This document shows positions 48,595 through 59,970 of a stretch of DNA of 64,000 nt, piece by piece. The DNA is from Thuidium tamariscinum (Eukaryota > Streptophyta > Bryopsida > Hypnales > Thuidiaceae): assembly GCA_947034885.2 (NCBI GenBank), contig OX344749.2, positions 20,103,501 through 20,167,500 on the forward strand, written 5' to 3'. A program made the position numbers and the translations under genes. Numbering within the stretch: position 1 is the first letter of the stretch; every line of letters begins with the position of its first letter. The notes beneath the pieces were generated by a model. It had not been told where the DNA came from. It saw only the letters and a program-made list of their open reading frames with translations, and ran no database searches.

Positions 48595-50265
48595 CTATTG
48601 ACCCGCTTCCGACGATTTCTTCTTCTTCTTCTTCTCACTCTTCTCTACACTAGCGGGAACGTCCTCCATCTCCACGTCCACGGATTTCGACTTCTTCTTC
48701 TTCTTCTTCTCCGTCGTGCCTTCGCCGTTCGAGACGGCGGCCTCGCCCTCCGCGTCGCTCTTCTTCGCCTTCTTCTTCTTGTGGGAAGCTTCAGGCGTTT
48801 GTTGAACGGGACTGACAGCTGCTTCCTTCGAACGCTTCTTCTCGCTCTTCGAACCATTCTCGGCCGCTTCGCCGACGGGAGTCGACGGCTCCGCTTTGCT
48901 CTTCTTCTCCTTCTTCTCCTTGGCAGGAGTTCCTTCCACGGCGGCGGCGACTTCCACGGGCTCCGCGGCTTCCTCCACCCGCTCGGGCTTCTTCGCAGGC
49001 GCTGAATCGAAAACGGGAACCCGAAGCCACTCCGCAGGCGTCTTCTCGTTCGGCTTGCCATGCTTGTCCAGAAGACCGTCGTTGATCATCTTCTTCTTCG
49101 TGCTCGCACGAGGACCCAGGCCCCACTTCCGCGGATAAGTGTCCCTCTCCATCACCACTCTCTTCACCTTCGCCACCACGCCGTGGTCGCACGTCGCCAT
49201 CACCGCAGTGGTCATCTGCGCCACGCCAATTGCGATGGCCTCGCCCTTCGTCGTCATCAAAACAACTTCCTCGCCCACCTCAATGCCTTGCTCGTACCTC
49301 AACAGACCCGGAATCATCAACTTCGCACCGTAGCAAATAGCGTTCACGGCGCTGTCCTTCACCACGCAACGCTTGTAGCTCGTCAAAAGAACCTCCAGAG
49401 GCATGATCACGCGACGCAGGTAGCTCTCGTCCTTGTGGTTGTCGTACACCCATTGCGCGTCCAAAACGTCGTGCATCGTCACCAGGTTGTCCTTCTCGCC
49501 CAAAATGCCAGACCTAACCCTACGAAGCTCCTGCATGTGACCGCCCACGCCCAAAAGAAGACCCAAGTGCACGCACAGCGTCCGAATGTACGTCCCGGCC
49601 TCGCAAGACACCCAGAACACCACCAAGTGACGCTCCGCGTCATACTCCAACAACTTGCTCTCGTAGATGGTGCGAATGCGCAGCTGACGCTTCACGGCAG
49701 AGATCAGCGGGGGCCGCTGAAACAGAGCGCCAGTTAGGGTTTCGATGGCCTGGGCCACCTTCGCCACGGACTCCACCGCGGAATGCAAACGCGCCACGCA
49801 CACGTACTCCTTGCCCGCGCCCTGCTGCGCCTTCACCAGACGCGTCGCGCGGTCCACGCACACAATCAAGCTGCCCGTCACCTTGGGATCCAAAGTCCCG
49901 CTGTGACCCGTCTTGTCCACGCGCAGCATGCGACGAATCCAAGCCACCACCTCGTGCGACGAAGGGTTCGCCGGCTTGTCCAAGTTGATCACGCCGTACC
50001 GCACGTAGTCGTGCAGCGGACGCTTCAGCGGCGTGTGCCCAGTCGGCAAAGGAGTGTAGTGACCCGTCCGCACGTTCAGCTTGTCGTAATTCTTCAGCAG
50101 AATTGGCCACTTCGAGGTGTCCAGCGGAGGCGTCGTCGACTGCGGCTTGATCAAGTAGTCCGTGTCCGCCTGCTCAGGGTCGCCCAACACCTGCTTCGTC
50201 GCCCCGTCCACATCCTCCTCGCGCGGCTTCTCTTTCCGCTTCTTCTTGCTCTCCGAGCCGGCCAT
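48595..50265 (-). CDS. CBF5: Dyskerin/CBF5 pseudouridine synthase, copy 1
   Basis: A 556-residue intronless dyskerin (plant NAP57/CBF5, about 565 residues in Arabidopsis), the catalytic subunit of H/ACA snoRNPs that converts uridine to pseudouridine in rRNA and snRNA and also binds telomerase RNA. Domains: basic N-terminus, dyskerin-like region (about 45-100, [23 protein letters not shown]... in part), TruB catalytic domain with [11 protein letters not shown] (catalytic D126), [26 protein letters not shown] and [19 protein letters not shown] domain (about 297-371), and a low-complexity tail from about 430 with many KKKKK runs, a nucleolar-localisation feature. The protein is identical to copy 2. 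The start is the ATG just downstream of a G-rich leader. Confidence 0.96.
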   Translation of the reverse strand: MAGSESKKKRKEKPREEDVDGATKQVLGDPEQADTDYLIKPQSTTPPLDTSKWPILLKNYDKLNVRTGHYTPLPTGHTPLKRPLHDYVRYGVINLDKPANPSSHEVVAWIRRMLRVDKTGHSGTLDPKVTGSLIVCVDRATRLVKAQQGAGKEYVCVARLHSAVESVAKVAQAIETLTGALFQRPPLISAVKRQLRIRTIYESKLLEYDAERHLVVFWVSCEAGTYIRTLCVHLGLLLGVGGHMQELRRVRSGILGEKDNLVTMHDVLDAQWVYDNHKDESYLRRVIMPLEVLLTSYKRCVVKDSAVNAICYGAKLMIPGLLRYEQGIEVGEEVVLMTTKGEAIAIGVAQMTTAVMATCDHGVVAKVKRVVMERDTYPRKWGLGPRASTKKKMINDGLLDKHGKPNEKTPAEWLRVPVFDSAPAKKPERVEEAAEPVEVAAAVEGTPAKEKKEKKSKAEPSTPVGEAAENGSKSEKKRSKEAAVSPVQQTPEASHKKKKAKKSDAEGEAAVSNGEGTTEKKKKKKSKSVDVEMEDVPASVEKSEKKKKKKSSEAGQ

Positions 50266-50435
50266 CGCTCTCCCCCGCCCCGCCCCTCCCCCAAACGAAA
50301 GCTTCGACCTGCTTATTGCACTCTAAAAACACCTAAAACCCCACTCACTGAAAGAATAGGCACTACTCCAAAGATTGAAGCTTTGGTGCAATTACTGGAG
50401 CTACGGCGCCAAGGAAGTCCGGAAACAGCGGAGAA

Positions 50436-50504
50436 TCAACGTCTGCACCGGACAAGAGGACATTGTGCGGGAGCAAGCACTGCGGCGTGAGACAGAACTG
50501 CCAT
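50436..50504 (-). other. Possible 22-codon uORF, copy 1
   Basis: Mirror of the uORF at 56804-56872. It is an ATG-initiated short frame (starting MAVLSHAAVLAPAQ) between the telo-box and the dyskerin start, ending before it. Whether it lies in the transcript depends on the true transcription start. Confidence 0.3.
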
Positions 50505-50543
50505 GCCTGCTACCGAGGAGAGCGAAACTGCAAGCTGGGGGAA

Positions 50544-50559
50544 TTAGGGTTTAGGGTTT
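50544..50559 (-). promoter_or_regulatory. Double telo-box in dyskerin promoter, copy 1
   Basis: AAACCCTAAACCCTAA on the minus strand, about 280 bp upstream of the start codon; typical of plant ribosome-biogenesis genes. Confidence 0.75.
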
Positions 50560-50769
50560 AGCGTTCGGAGCTGGCTGGCGCCACGGCATCTGAGCCGTCC
50601 GTCGTGGGGGGGTGCCTTTGATCAGTCCAGCCAGGAGATTTGAGATTTGAAATTCTGAAGAATGCTTGTACAATGTACACTCACAGGAAGGAGGAATATC
50701 TTTCTAGGTCAAGGGGTTTAGATCAGCGCTCTCAAATTTCAATTTCTGAAAGTAGTCACCAAATTTATA

Positions 50770-51089
50770 CTAAGGTAGGAGGTCCATAAAGCGACAGTCT
50801 CAGCGCTGAAGCTGAATTTTGGGGAGGGAAAACATCTTGAAATATTTTTCAATAAATTTTCTTTGAAAGACAAGTGGAAATGACATCCAACCTAAGTTGT
50901 TCCATATTTTTTGGATCTTTGTGGAATTCGTTATGAAATTTTGAAGTTGAAAGCCATAGGGCTCTAAAAGCGACCACCCCCTAAAATGTACACAATTTGT
51001 ACATTTTGGAATATTGCAGAAAGCGAAATGTACCTCTAAGCCATGTTTGGTTCTAAATGCCCTATCGGAGTTCGAGCCTCCTACTTTAA
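50770..51089 (-). mobile_element. 330-bp TIR family, copy B
   Basis: Same element as 56219-56538 by mirror symmetry. Its ends are taaggtaggaggtcc and, in inverted form, ttaaagtaggaggctcg. It lies about 500 bp upstream of dyskerin. The open frame of 112 codons across it is not a gene. Confidence 0.8.
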
Positions 51090-51565
51090 CTTGTTGGGGT
51101 AGGTGAAATTTGAAAAGTAGGATGAGGGTTTTCAACAAAAGATGCCCCCATAATTACCCAAATTACCCAAATTGCTCAAATTTTTTCACATAGTGTATCC
51201 TTTTATCTACACATCCAATCAAAATTTTCTACAATTCTCATGAAGAGAGTGAATAATTCAATCATGTATTTGTTTTCTTTTTGTCCTATATAAGATATTA
51301 TTTTTGCTCTTCCATATGCTTTTTTTATAGTTAACAAATATCAAGTAATTCTTTGGTATTAGATTGAATTAAAAAAATGTATAGATTTATTCATATCATT
51401 AAACCTTTGCTTTCATCTAGCTTGTAATGACTCGTATATGATTTCAACCAAATACTTAGGTAGGAGGCTCCTAAATGAATTAGCAAAGGAAAAAGAGGCT
51501 TCTCTTGGTGAATCACCAAAGCCAATCATGTCAAGAATTTTGTGGCACATGAAAAAGTGACAAAG

Positions 51566-54500
51566 CAGTTATTCACTTATTTTTTGAATGTTTTTTGAGT
51601 GTAATTGAAATATATACTTCATTTCAAAGTGACAAGGCTCCAACTCACTACACTTAAAAGGATATTTAGTATTGGATTACAATTAGTGTAATTACCACCC
51701 TACTCCACATAACACTAAATGTCAACTTTGAAGGAATTAGTGTAGTGTGCCCTAGGGAAACTTTTTAGGGTTTTTCTTTGAAAATGTTCCCAGTTTTGCA
51801 GACCAATCCCCTGTTGGTCTAAATTTTTGAATTTCGAAAAAATAAAATAAATTTTTTTTTTGAAAAAACTTCAGAATGTATTAAAAAGCAAGAAAATGAT
51901 TTTTAAAAATAATTTTTTTTCAAAAAAAGAATTTCAAAAAGTTCAATAATTAATTTCGTAAATTAATTAATTAGTACTTTCTGATGTAGCATTCACTTAA
52001 CCACATCAGCATAGTGTTACCATCGGTCCCAGCATTTGAGAACTTTTAGTCTTCTAACACTAAATGTAAACCTCTTCATATTTTAGAGTAACCACAAAGT
52101 ACTTTTAGTTTTAGAAATTAGATTTAATGTTACTTACTTTAGTAGGGTTAATGATATTTAGTGTCGTGGTTTGTAAATAGTGTTGCTGACACTAAATATC
52201 CTTTTTAGTATACCTATGCTTATAGGATATAAGACACTTGGATCAAAATTTGTCTTTATTTAGAACTATGATGTCCCAAAAGTAACTACATTGCTATTTT
52301 ATTGAAAATTTGGCACTTCATTGATTGATTGTTTTTATGTTATGGAAATAAATAATTGCACTACTATCTCACTCTTGATCTCATTGCACTTATGAGACCA
52401 ACAAATGTGATTTGTTTACTATCCTAGGATAAAACATGAGCATTTTGAGTTTTTGGTCAAGGAAAGGATGACCCATTTTTAGAACCTTGTACACAATTTT
52501 TGATTGATCTATTAGTTCATTCAAATGACCTAAAAAAATTCAAGTGTCCTATCCATTTATAGAACTTTAGTTATATTTTAAGATAAATGATTTTATATTT
52601 TAATCGATTTTTCTTTAACAAAATTTGAAGATGGATGAAAAGAAAAAGTTATTTTTGCAATAGAAATTGAAGTAGCAACTTCTTTTGCCAATCAAGAATT
52701 TTATTGTGGCAGTTTGAAGAAATCTTTAAACATTGATATGATGATTTCATAACAAGCCATTAATTTTAGGGGGTGAGATTATACTTGGAGCATTTACATT
52801 TTGGATTAATTTTAAATGGTTATGTTGCCAAGTTGGCAAAATCAAAGAAACAATACCATAGTAAATTGAGCGAACTACTATTCTTTGTCAGTGTGAGAGC
52901 AATTTGAAAATGTTAAACTTAATGAAGTATTTATAGAATACACTTCCATAAAATTCATTTCATTACTTTGTGTAATGACCTAGACTTGCATCCACCCAAT
53001 GCTAAAGTGAGAAAATTGTAAAAGACAATGAGCACATTTTAACACTATTTCTTTGGTGTAGCCATTGTGTAGTAGTAATTGAATGGTTATTGTTGAGGAG
53101 TCCATGTAAAGGCTCATTAGTTCCCTTGCTTGATAGCTACTTCAATCATTCAAATCTAGTGATAAATATCTAAAGAAATCACAAAATGAAGTTATCCTTG
53201 AAGATTTGTTTCGAAGCTTGCGACTACATCCAAAATACAAACTATTGTGAAACCCATTGAAGGTTGCTACCAAACAATCGTTATGTTTTGTACAATGGAC
53301 TTTGTATTACAATATGTTCAAAAATTAAGTGAAGCAAATGCCAACAATTCCTTTAGAGTCACTTGCATTTCATTACACTATCAAACAATAGTAGAAGCAA
53401 TTGTGCAATTGCAATTAGAAAAAAAAATCATTTGACTACATAAGACAATAGAAACATGATAGGAATCCATTCAAATACAATTTGAAGGTGAAGATTTGCA
53501 TCACAAAATCCCTCAATACAAACACCAATGTCATCCTATTAATGACAAAGGAGGTTTACTTGAAGCACTTCATCTTCCCAATAGCCTGGTTGCCATGACT
53601 ATAAGGATTCATCATTCTCACAAAAACCTCCACCTTCACAAGAATCTACAATATGTCATATTTAAGACTAGTGAGTGGAAAAAACATGGTTGAATTCCTT
53701 ATTTGGACAGATTGTATGCTTCCACCGTAGTCTCAATTAGAAGTGCAAACTAAATGAAATCAATATATAATATAGAATGTTGAAGAATTACTACATCTTT
53801 TTTCAAACCATAGACATACCATTTTCGAAGTTATTCCCTATATTCTAAACTAATATACTGCTTGTTGATTTTTCAATATTAAAAAAACATTTAAATACAT
53901 ACCTATTTAAATCATCAAAATTAATGAAATTAATTTAAAAAAATTAAAAAATTCCATTAAAATTATTATCTAACAAGGTCGTCTCTTGACCACATTAGAT
54001 TTCTAATGTGGTCAAATTTTTAGTCAAAAGGTTTATTTTTTGTCCATTAAATTTTTTTCATGTCGTGATATTGTCCTACATAGTTCAAGCCTTGTAATTT
54101 GCTAAATTCTCTTATTAAATAAAATTTGGCAACTGTCCCTTGTTGTTCAAGAACTCATAGTTTCTCTATGACTTGAACAAAATGTAATGCAAGGCTTATA
54201 TTGCAATTAAAATCTAGGAATTATTGCACTCAAAACAAAATAGATAAATAAGTACAAAATAAAAATTCAATTTAAGCAATCTCAATATTTCAAACTTGTA
54301 AACATCTTGTTTTATTGAAGAACTCTTCTTGAAAGTGAAGAGTCTATATTGTAGAAAGAATTGAGAGATTTCTATTGGTTTTCAAAGGGAATTGTACCTT
54401 GAATTTCTGGCATAGCAACTCCATAGTGAAAATATACAATGGCTCTTGCAACTCCAACAATTCTTCTTGAAGGAAAAATAAAAAAACAAAAAATTAGCAT

Positions 54501-55742
54501 TGCTGAAGCAGTTTACATGACCAAAAAAATAAGATAAAATTTGCTCAAATTGGGCAAAAAGAAGCTCCAAATCACTATGGATTGCAAAGTACTTTGAGAT
54601 TTGAATTGCCAACCTCAACCAAACACAGCTTTGTTTAGCTCATTGGCATGGAAGTTAGAATCCTACATTATGGTGTCCAAAGATTCATGCTAAAGAACAT
54701 GGCAAAGTGTCAAAATAACCACAAAAATTGACAATTAAACCCATTCCAACATCATCTTTCATACACACATCTTATATTATATGCAACTACCTTATTAAAG
54801 TAACAAATTTTTTTTTAATGAATATTGTAATAGAATTAAGTTTTTACAACACCTTGCTAGAATATGAGACCATTAAAAAAGGTACTTGTCCATGCATAGA
54901 GACCATTGGGCATCAGAGCTCATAAAATAGATTAGCTTTACATTTATGCCATTCATCCTAAAACCTATATGGAAATTCAATTTCAAATTGATTTCAAAAT
55001 TTCCAATTAGGCCCTCTACATTTATAATAGAAACCTTGTACTCTTTAGATGTTGCAGATCAACCAACAATTCAAATTCTTACAATCATACTTTGAAATAG
55101 TCCAATTCTATACAATAAGCTCCAAATGAAAGAGATGAAAGAAATTCATAAAAAACATCCAAACAAAAATCTAATTCAAATTGCAAGCTCAAAATACAGT
55201 GTGCATATATTTTTCCAACCTACAACAATTGAAAACAATTAAGTAATAGCATTCAAAAGGCAAAAAGTAGAAATAAGACCCCACAAGGTATATACCTCCC
55301 TAAACTAAAATTAGAGAACGCTATGAGCACTAATTAAAGCAATAATGGCAAAAATATGATAAACAATTGCACGCCGTTGGTGATTCCTAGTGCACATAAA
55401 TGCAAAATCAAAACAACAATGGTGATACACCAATTTTGTATAGAGCAGTTCAAACAAAGGAATGAGAGTCTCACGATAAATGAGGCAAAAATGGGCACCT
55501 AGGATGAAATGTTAGCAAAATCACCCTAAATTAGTGACTTGTCTAAAGCCAAAGTGGAACAAGTTAGTAAGGACCAAATACCAAAAAAATGGGTGACTTT
55601 TTCCTTAGTCACTTCTTAAAAAAAAATTTAACAAATAGAAGAACCTACTATATAAAGAAAAGAAACCAAAAACAAGACACTAGGCTGAATGTCGGCAAAA
55701 GAGACACAAACTACAGTGAGAAACCACTACATTGAAAAAGCA
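51566..55742. other. Spacer of the dyskerin palindrome
   Basis: A 4177-bp AT-rich spacer between the identical arms. No intact gene is recognised; frames at 53247-53693 and 54382-54925 have no known domain. It holds a diverged copy of the repeat at 34310-34610 (51760-52060) and a short hairpin, ttgaccacatta / taatgtggtcaa, at 53988-54017. Confidence 0.5.
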
Positions 55743-56218
55743 CTTTGTCACTTTTTCATGTGCCACAAAATTCTTGACATGATTGGCTTTGGTGATTCAC
55801 CAAGAGAAGCCTCTTTTTCCTTTGCTAATTCATTTAGGAGCCTCCTACCTAAGTATTTGGTTGAAATCATATACGAGTCATTACAAGCTAGATGAAAGCA
55901 AAGGTTTAATGATATGAATAAATCTATACATTTTTTTAATTCAATCTAATACCAAAGAATTACTTGATATTTGTTAACTATAAAAAAAGCATATGGAAGA
56001 GCAAAAATAATATCTTATATAGGACAAAAAGAAAACAAATACATGATTGAATTATTCACTCTCTTCATGAGAATTGTAGAAAATTTTGATTGGATGTGTA
56101 GATAAAAGGATACACTATGTGAAAAAATTTGAGCAATTTGGGTAATTTGGGTAATTATGGGGGCATCTTTTGTTGAAAACCCTCATCCTACTTTTCAAAT
56201 TTCACCTACCCCAACAAG

Positions 56219-56538
56219 TTAAAGTAGGAGGCTCGAACTCCGATAGGGCATTTAGAACCAAACATGGCTTAGAGGTACATTTCGCTTTCTGCAATATTCC
56301 AAAATGTACAAATTGTGTACATTTTAGGGGGTGGTCGCTTTTAGAGCCCTATGGCTTTCAACTTCAAAATTTCATAACGAATTCCACAAAGATCCAAAAA
56401 ATATGGAACAACTTAGGTTGGATGTCATTTCCACTTGTCTTTCAAAGAAAATTTATTGAAAAATATTTCAAGATGTTTTCCCTCCCCAAAATTCAGCTTC
56501 AGCGCTGAGACTGTCGCTTTATGGACCTCCTACCTTAG
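56219..56538 (+). mobile_element. 330-bp TIR family, copy C
   Basis: Left end ttaaagtaggaggctcg, right end (reversed) taaggtaggaggtccat; interior gtacatttt, tagagccctatggctttcaa, ccacttgtctttcaaag. Mirror of copy B and about 500 bp upstream of the dyskerin start. Confidence 0.8.
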
Positions 56539-56748
56539 TATAAATTTGGTGACTACTTTCAGAAATTGAAATTTGAGAGCGCTGATCTAAACCCCTTGAC
56601 CTAGAAAGATATTCCTCCTTCCTGTGAGTGTACATTGTACAAGCATTCTTCAGAATTTCAAATCTCAAATCTCCTGGCTGGACTGATCAAAGGCACCCCC
56701 CCACGACGGACGGCTCAGATGCCGTGGCGCCAGCCAGCTCCGAACGCT

Positions 56749-56764
56749 AAACCCTAAACCCTAA
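56749..56764 (+). promoter_or_regulatory. Double telo-box in dyskerin promoter, copy 2
   Basis: AAACCCTAAACCCTAA, two tandem telomere-type units, 279 bp upstream of the start codon. Such boxes are common in plant genes of the nucleolus and translation apparatus. Confidence 0.75.
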
Positions 56765-56803
56765 TTCCCCCAGCTTGCAGTTTCGCTCTCCTCGGTAGCA
56801 GGC

Positions 56804-56872
56804 ATGGCAGTTCTGTCTCACGCCGCAGTGCTTGCTCCCGCACAATGTCCTCTTGTCCGGTGCAGACGTTGA
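56804..56872 (+). other. Possible 22-codon uORF, copy 2
   Basis: An ATG in good context (ggcATGGc) opens a frame starting MAVLSHAAVLAPAQ and closing at TGA 56870-56872, 170 bp before the dyskerin ATG. It could dampen translation if it is inside the mRNA. Confidence 0.3.
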
Positions 56873-57042
56873 TTCTCCGCTGTTTCCGGACTTCCTTGGC
56901 GCCGTAGCTCCAGTAATTGCACCAAAGCTTCAATCTTTGGAGTAGTGCCTATTCTTTCAGTGAGTGGGGTTTTAGGTGTTTTTAGAGTGCAATAAGCAGG
57001 TCGAAGCTTTCGTTTGGGGGAGGGGCGGGGCGGGGGAGAGCG

Positions 57043-58713
57043 ATGGCCGGCTCGGAGAGCAAGAAGAAGCGGAAAGAGAAGCCGCGCGAGGAGGATGTGG
57101 ACGGGGCGACGAAGCAGGTGTTGGGCGACCCTGAGCAGGCGGACACGGACTACTTGATCAAGCCGCAGTCGACGACGCCTCCGCTGGACACCTCGAAGTG
57201 GCCAATTCTGCTGAAGAATTACGACAAGCTGAACGTGCGGACGGGTCACTACACTCCTTTGCCGACTGGGCACACGCCGCTGAAGCGTCCGCTGCACGAC
57301 TACGTGCGGTACGGCGTGATCAACTTGGACAAGCCGGCGAACCCTTCGTCGCACGAGGTGGTGGCTTGGATTCGTCGCATGCTGCGCGTGGACAAGACGG
57401 GTCACAGCGGGACTTTGGATCCCAAGGTGACGGGCAGCTTGATTGTGTGCGTGGACCGCGCGACGCGTCTGGTGAAGGCGCAGCAGGGCGCGGGCAAGGA
57501 GTACGTGTGCGTGGCGCGTTTGCATTCCGCGGTGGAGTCCGTGGCGAAGGTGGCCCAGGCCATCGAAACCCTAACTGGCGCTCTGTTTCAGCGGCCCCCG
57601 CTGATCTCTGCCGTGAAGCGTCAGCTGCGCATTCGCACCATCTACGAGAGCAAGTTGTTGGAGTATGACGCGGAGCGTCACTTGGTGGTGTTCTGGGTGT
57701 CTTGCGAGGCCGGGACGTACATTCGGACGCTGTGCGTGCACTTGGGTCTTCTTTTGGGCGTGGGCGGTCACATGCAGGAGCTTCGTAGGGTTAGGTCTGG
57801 CATTTTGGGCGAGAAGGACAACCTGGTGACGATGCACGACGTTTTGGACGCGCAATGGGTGTACGACAACCACAAGGACGAGAGCTACCTGCGTCGCGTG
57901 ATCATGCCTCTGGAGGTTCTTTTGACGAGCTACAAGCGTTGCGTGGTGAAGGACAGCGCCGTGAACGCTATTTGCTACGGTGCGAAGTTGATGATTCCGG
58001 GTCTGTTGAGGTACGAGCAAGGCATTGAGGTGGGCGAGGAAGTTGTTTTGATGACGACGAAGGGCGAGGCCATCGCAATTGGCGTGGCGCAGATGACCAC
58101 TGCGGTGATGGCGACGTGCGACCACGGCGTGGTGGCGAAGGTGAAGAGAGTGGTGATGGAGAGGGACACTTATCCGCGGAAGTGGGGCCTGGGTCCTCGT
58201 GCGAGCACGAAGAAGAAGATGATCAACGACGGTCTTCTGGACAAGCATGGCAAGCCGAACGAGAAGACGCCTGCGGAGTGGCTTCGGGTTCCCGTTTTCG
58301 ATTCAGCGCCTGCGAAGAAGCCCGAGCGGGTGGAGGAAGCCGCGGAGCCCGTGGAAGTCGCCGCCGCCGTGGAAGGAACTCCTGCCAAGGAGAAGAAGGA
58401 GAAGAAGAGCAAAGCGGAGCCGTCGACTCCCGTCGGCGAAGCGGCCGAGAATGGTTCGAAGAGCGAGAAGAAGCGTTCGAAGGAAGCAGCTGTCAGTCCC
58501 GTTCAACAAACGCCTGAAGCTTCCCACAAGAAGAAGAAGGCGAAGAAGAGCGACGCGGAGGGCGAGGCCGCCGTCTCGAACGGCGAAGGCACGACGGAGA
58601 AGAAGAAGAAGAAGAAGTCGAAATCCGTGGACGTGGAGATGGAGGACGTTCCCGCTAGTGTAGAGAAGAGTGAGAAGAAGAAGAAGAAGAAATCGTCGGA
58701 AGCGGGTCAATAG
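57043..58713 (+). CDS. CBF5: Dyskerin/CBF5 pseudouridine synthase, copy 2
   Basis: Identical in length and protein sequence to the copy on the left arm (48595-50265). Start ATG follows the leader gggggagagcg; no in-frame upstream ATG was used. Catalytic aspartate at 126 in [14 protein letters not shown] domain at about 297-371, lysine-rich tail to residue 556. Both copies keep full frames, promoter telo-boxes and 3' flanks, so both are predicted functional; the total lack of differences means the duplication is very recent, is homogenised by gene conversion, or is an assembly artefact. Confidence 0.96.
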   Translation: MAGSESKKKRKEKPREEDVDGATKQVLGDPEQADTDYLIKPQSTTPPLDTSKWPILLKNYDKLNVRTGHYTPLPTGHTPLKRPLHDYVRYGVINLDKPANPSSHEVVAWIRRMLRVDKTGHSGTLDPKVTGSLIVCVDRATRLVKAQQGAGKEYVCVARLHSAVESVAKVAQAIETLTGALFQRPPLISAVKRQLRIRTIYESKLLEYDAERHLVVFWVSCEAGTYIRTLCVHLGLLLGVGGHMQELRRVRSGILGEKDNLVTMHDVLDAQWVYDNHKDESYLRRVIMPLEVLLTSYKRCVVKDSAVNAICYGAKLMIPGLLRYEQGIEVGEEVVLMTTKGEAIAIGVAQMTTAVMATCDHGVVAKVKRVVMERDTYPRKWGLGPRASTKKKMINDGLLDKHGKPNEKTPAEWLRVPVFDSAPAKKPERVEEAAEPVEVAAAVEGTPAKEKKEKKSKAEPSTPVGEAAENGSKSEKKRSKEAAVSPVQQTPEASHKKKKAKKSDAEGEAAVSNGEGTTEKKKKKKSKSVDVEMEDVPASVEKSEKKKKKKSSEAGQ

Positions 58714-59644
58714 TGCGTTGATTAATTTTTTCTTAGGCTTTCTCGTTAGGATTTACGTTACTTCTGGGTGCAGGATCCAGCTGGCCTTTGAATTTTGGTT
58801 GTGGGAATGATGAGGCAATTTTCAGACGGTGCCGTCGGCTTGGAATCGAGGGAGGTGTCACCAGTGGTGACGTCGATCGTTAGCTTTCAGACGGGGCTTT
58901 CAGTATGTGTATTTTAGGTACTCGGGAGTCCCTCCTTCGTCCCCCTCCACGTGCTGGCCGGGCCTGATGTGCATACACTCCTTTGCTGTTACCGGCGGCT
59001 TGCCCTCCCTCGGGGATGGCGGTGTCGGTGTCGGCCCGAGCTTTCGAGCTGTCGGGGCTTTACACTTGGACGTGGTTTGACAGTCTTGAATCTCACTGTG
59101 GCGGACTGCCTGATGTGGTGAGATTATGATGTGATAAGTCGGCCACTACGAACAATTTACGAACCTGTTTAATAAGGTGATTTTGAGCACTTCCTTCTTG
59201 GTCCGGAGTGAGCTGAGAAGAAGTTTCCAACGATCCGCAACTCGGTTGTCCGTGTTTGAGTGTGTTTTCTGGTGAGGTTGATGTATGCGTTCATTTCCTG
59301 GGGAGTATGGTGGATTGTTTTCTTTGCGAAGGGGTTGATTCCCGGATTTAATGGGACGGGATTTTCAGGGATGGGGAGCTTGGATGTCATTGTAGTTTTT
59401 CAGATAGTTCGTCGTTTGTTGGAGGCAGGTATGAAGATGGGAAATGTGGCTCTGGAGTGATTCGAGTATTGGGTCGTGACTTTATTTCAACCGGTGGTTT
59501 ACGGTTCAGTCACGGGCTTCGGTAATACTTTGAGAAGGTGATTGGAGAGGCGTGCTGTGATGTTTTACAGTTCTTCGTAATTGTTAGTGTTGCAGACAGG
59601 ATTTTTGTGTGTATTCAAATAGTGTTTTTGTTACCTGCGGAGAT

Positions 59645-59970
59645 GGTTAGGGAGGAGGTCCGTGAAGCGCCCATCTAAGAGCTGCAACTGAATTTCGGGG
59701 AGGTGAATCTTCTTGAATTATTTTTCAGTAAATTTCCCTTGAAAGACAAATGGAGTTGGCATCTTACGCAAGTTGTTGTATAATTTTTGGTGCTCTACAG
59801 AATTAGGTATAAAATTTTTGAAGTTGGAATGGCATTGGCCACCAAAGCCGCCCTCCCCTCAAATTTACATTGTTTATACATCTGAAAAAGGAGCATGTAC
59901 AGTACAAACTATGTACCTTTGAGAGCGGTCGTGGGTTCTGAGCTATAGTGGTCTTTGAGCCTCGTCCGTG
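59645..59970 (-). mobile_element. 330-bp TIR family, copy D
   Basis: Opposite orientation to copy C. Left end gggaggaggtccgtgaagcg, interior cttgaaagacaaatgga, aagttggaatggca and acaatgtaaattt-like stretch, right end gtctttgagcctcgtcc. Together with copy C it brackets the right-hand dyskerin gene. Confidence 0.7.

Larger units (their letters stand above)
47979..51565. repeat. Left arm of large inverted duplication
   Basis: This 3587-bp arm is the exact mirror of 55743-59329 (mirror sum 107308). Every shared frame has the same length and translation in both arms, and non-coding stretches compared by eye are identical. It contains dyskerin on the minus strand, its promoter and one copy of the 330-bp TIR family. 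At the outer edge identity stops at 47979/59329, and at the inner edge at 51565/55743. No target duplication or transposon end was found at these borders. Confidence 0.95.
55743..59329. repeat. Right arm of large inverted duplication
   Basis: Reverse complement of 47979-51565. Carries dyskerin on the plus strand with identical promoter, leader and 3' flank. Unlike the left side, a further copy of the 330-bp TIR family lies just beyond its outer edge (about 59645-59970); the corresponding mirror position on the left (47338-47663) lacks it. Confidence 0.95.

Noticed and set aside
48598-50490. Long arginine- or leucine-rich frames overlapping dyskerin in other frames, and their mirror copies at 56818-58710
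   Set aside because: Shadows of the biased dyskerin coding sequence; the repeats reflect the lysine tail read out of frame.
50800-51138. 112-codon frame upstream of dyskerin, and its mirror at 56170-56508
   Set aside because: It lies over the 330-bp TIR element, is not conserved in the other copies as protein, and has no domain.
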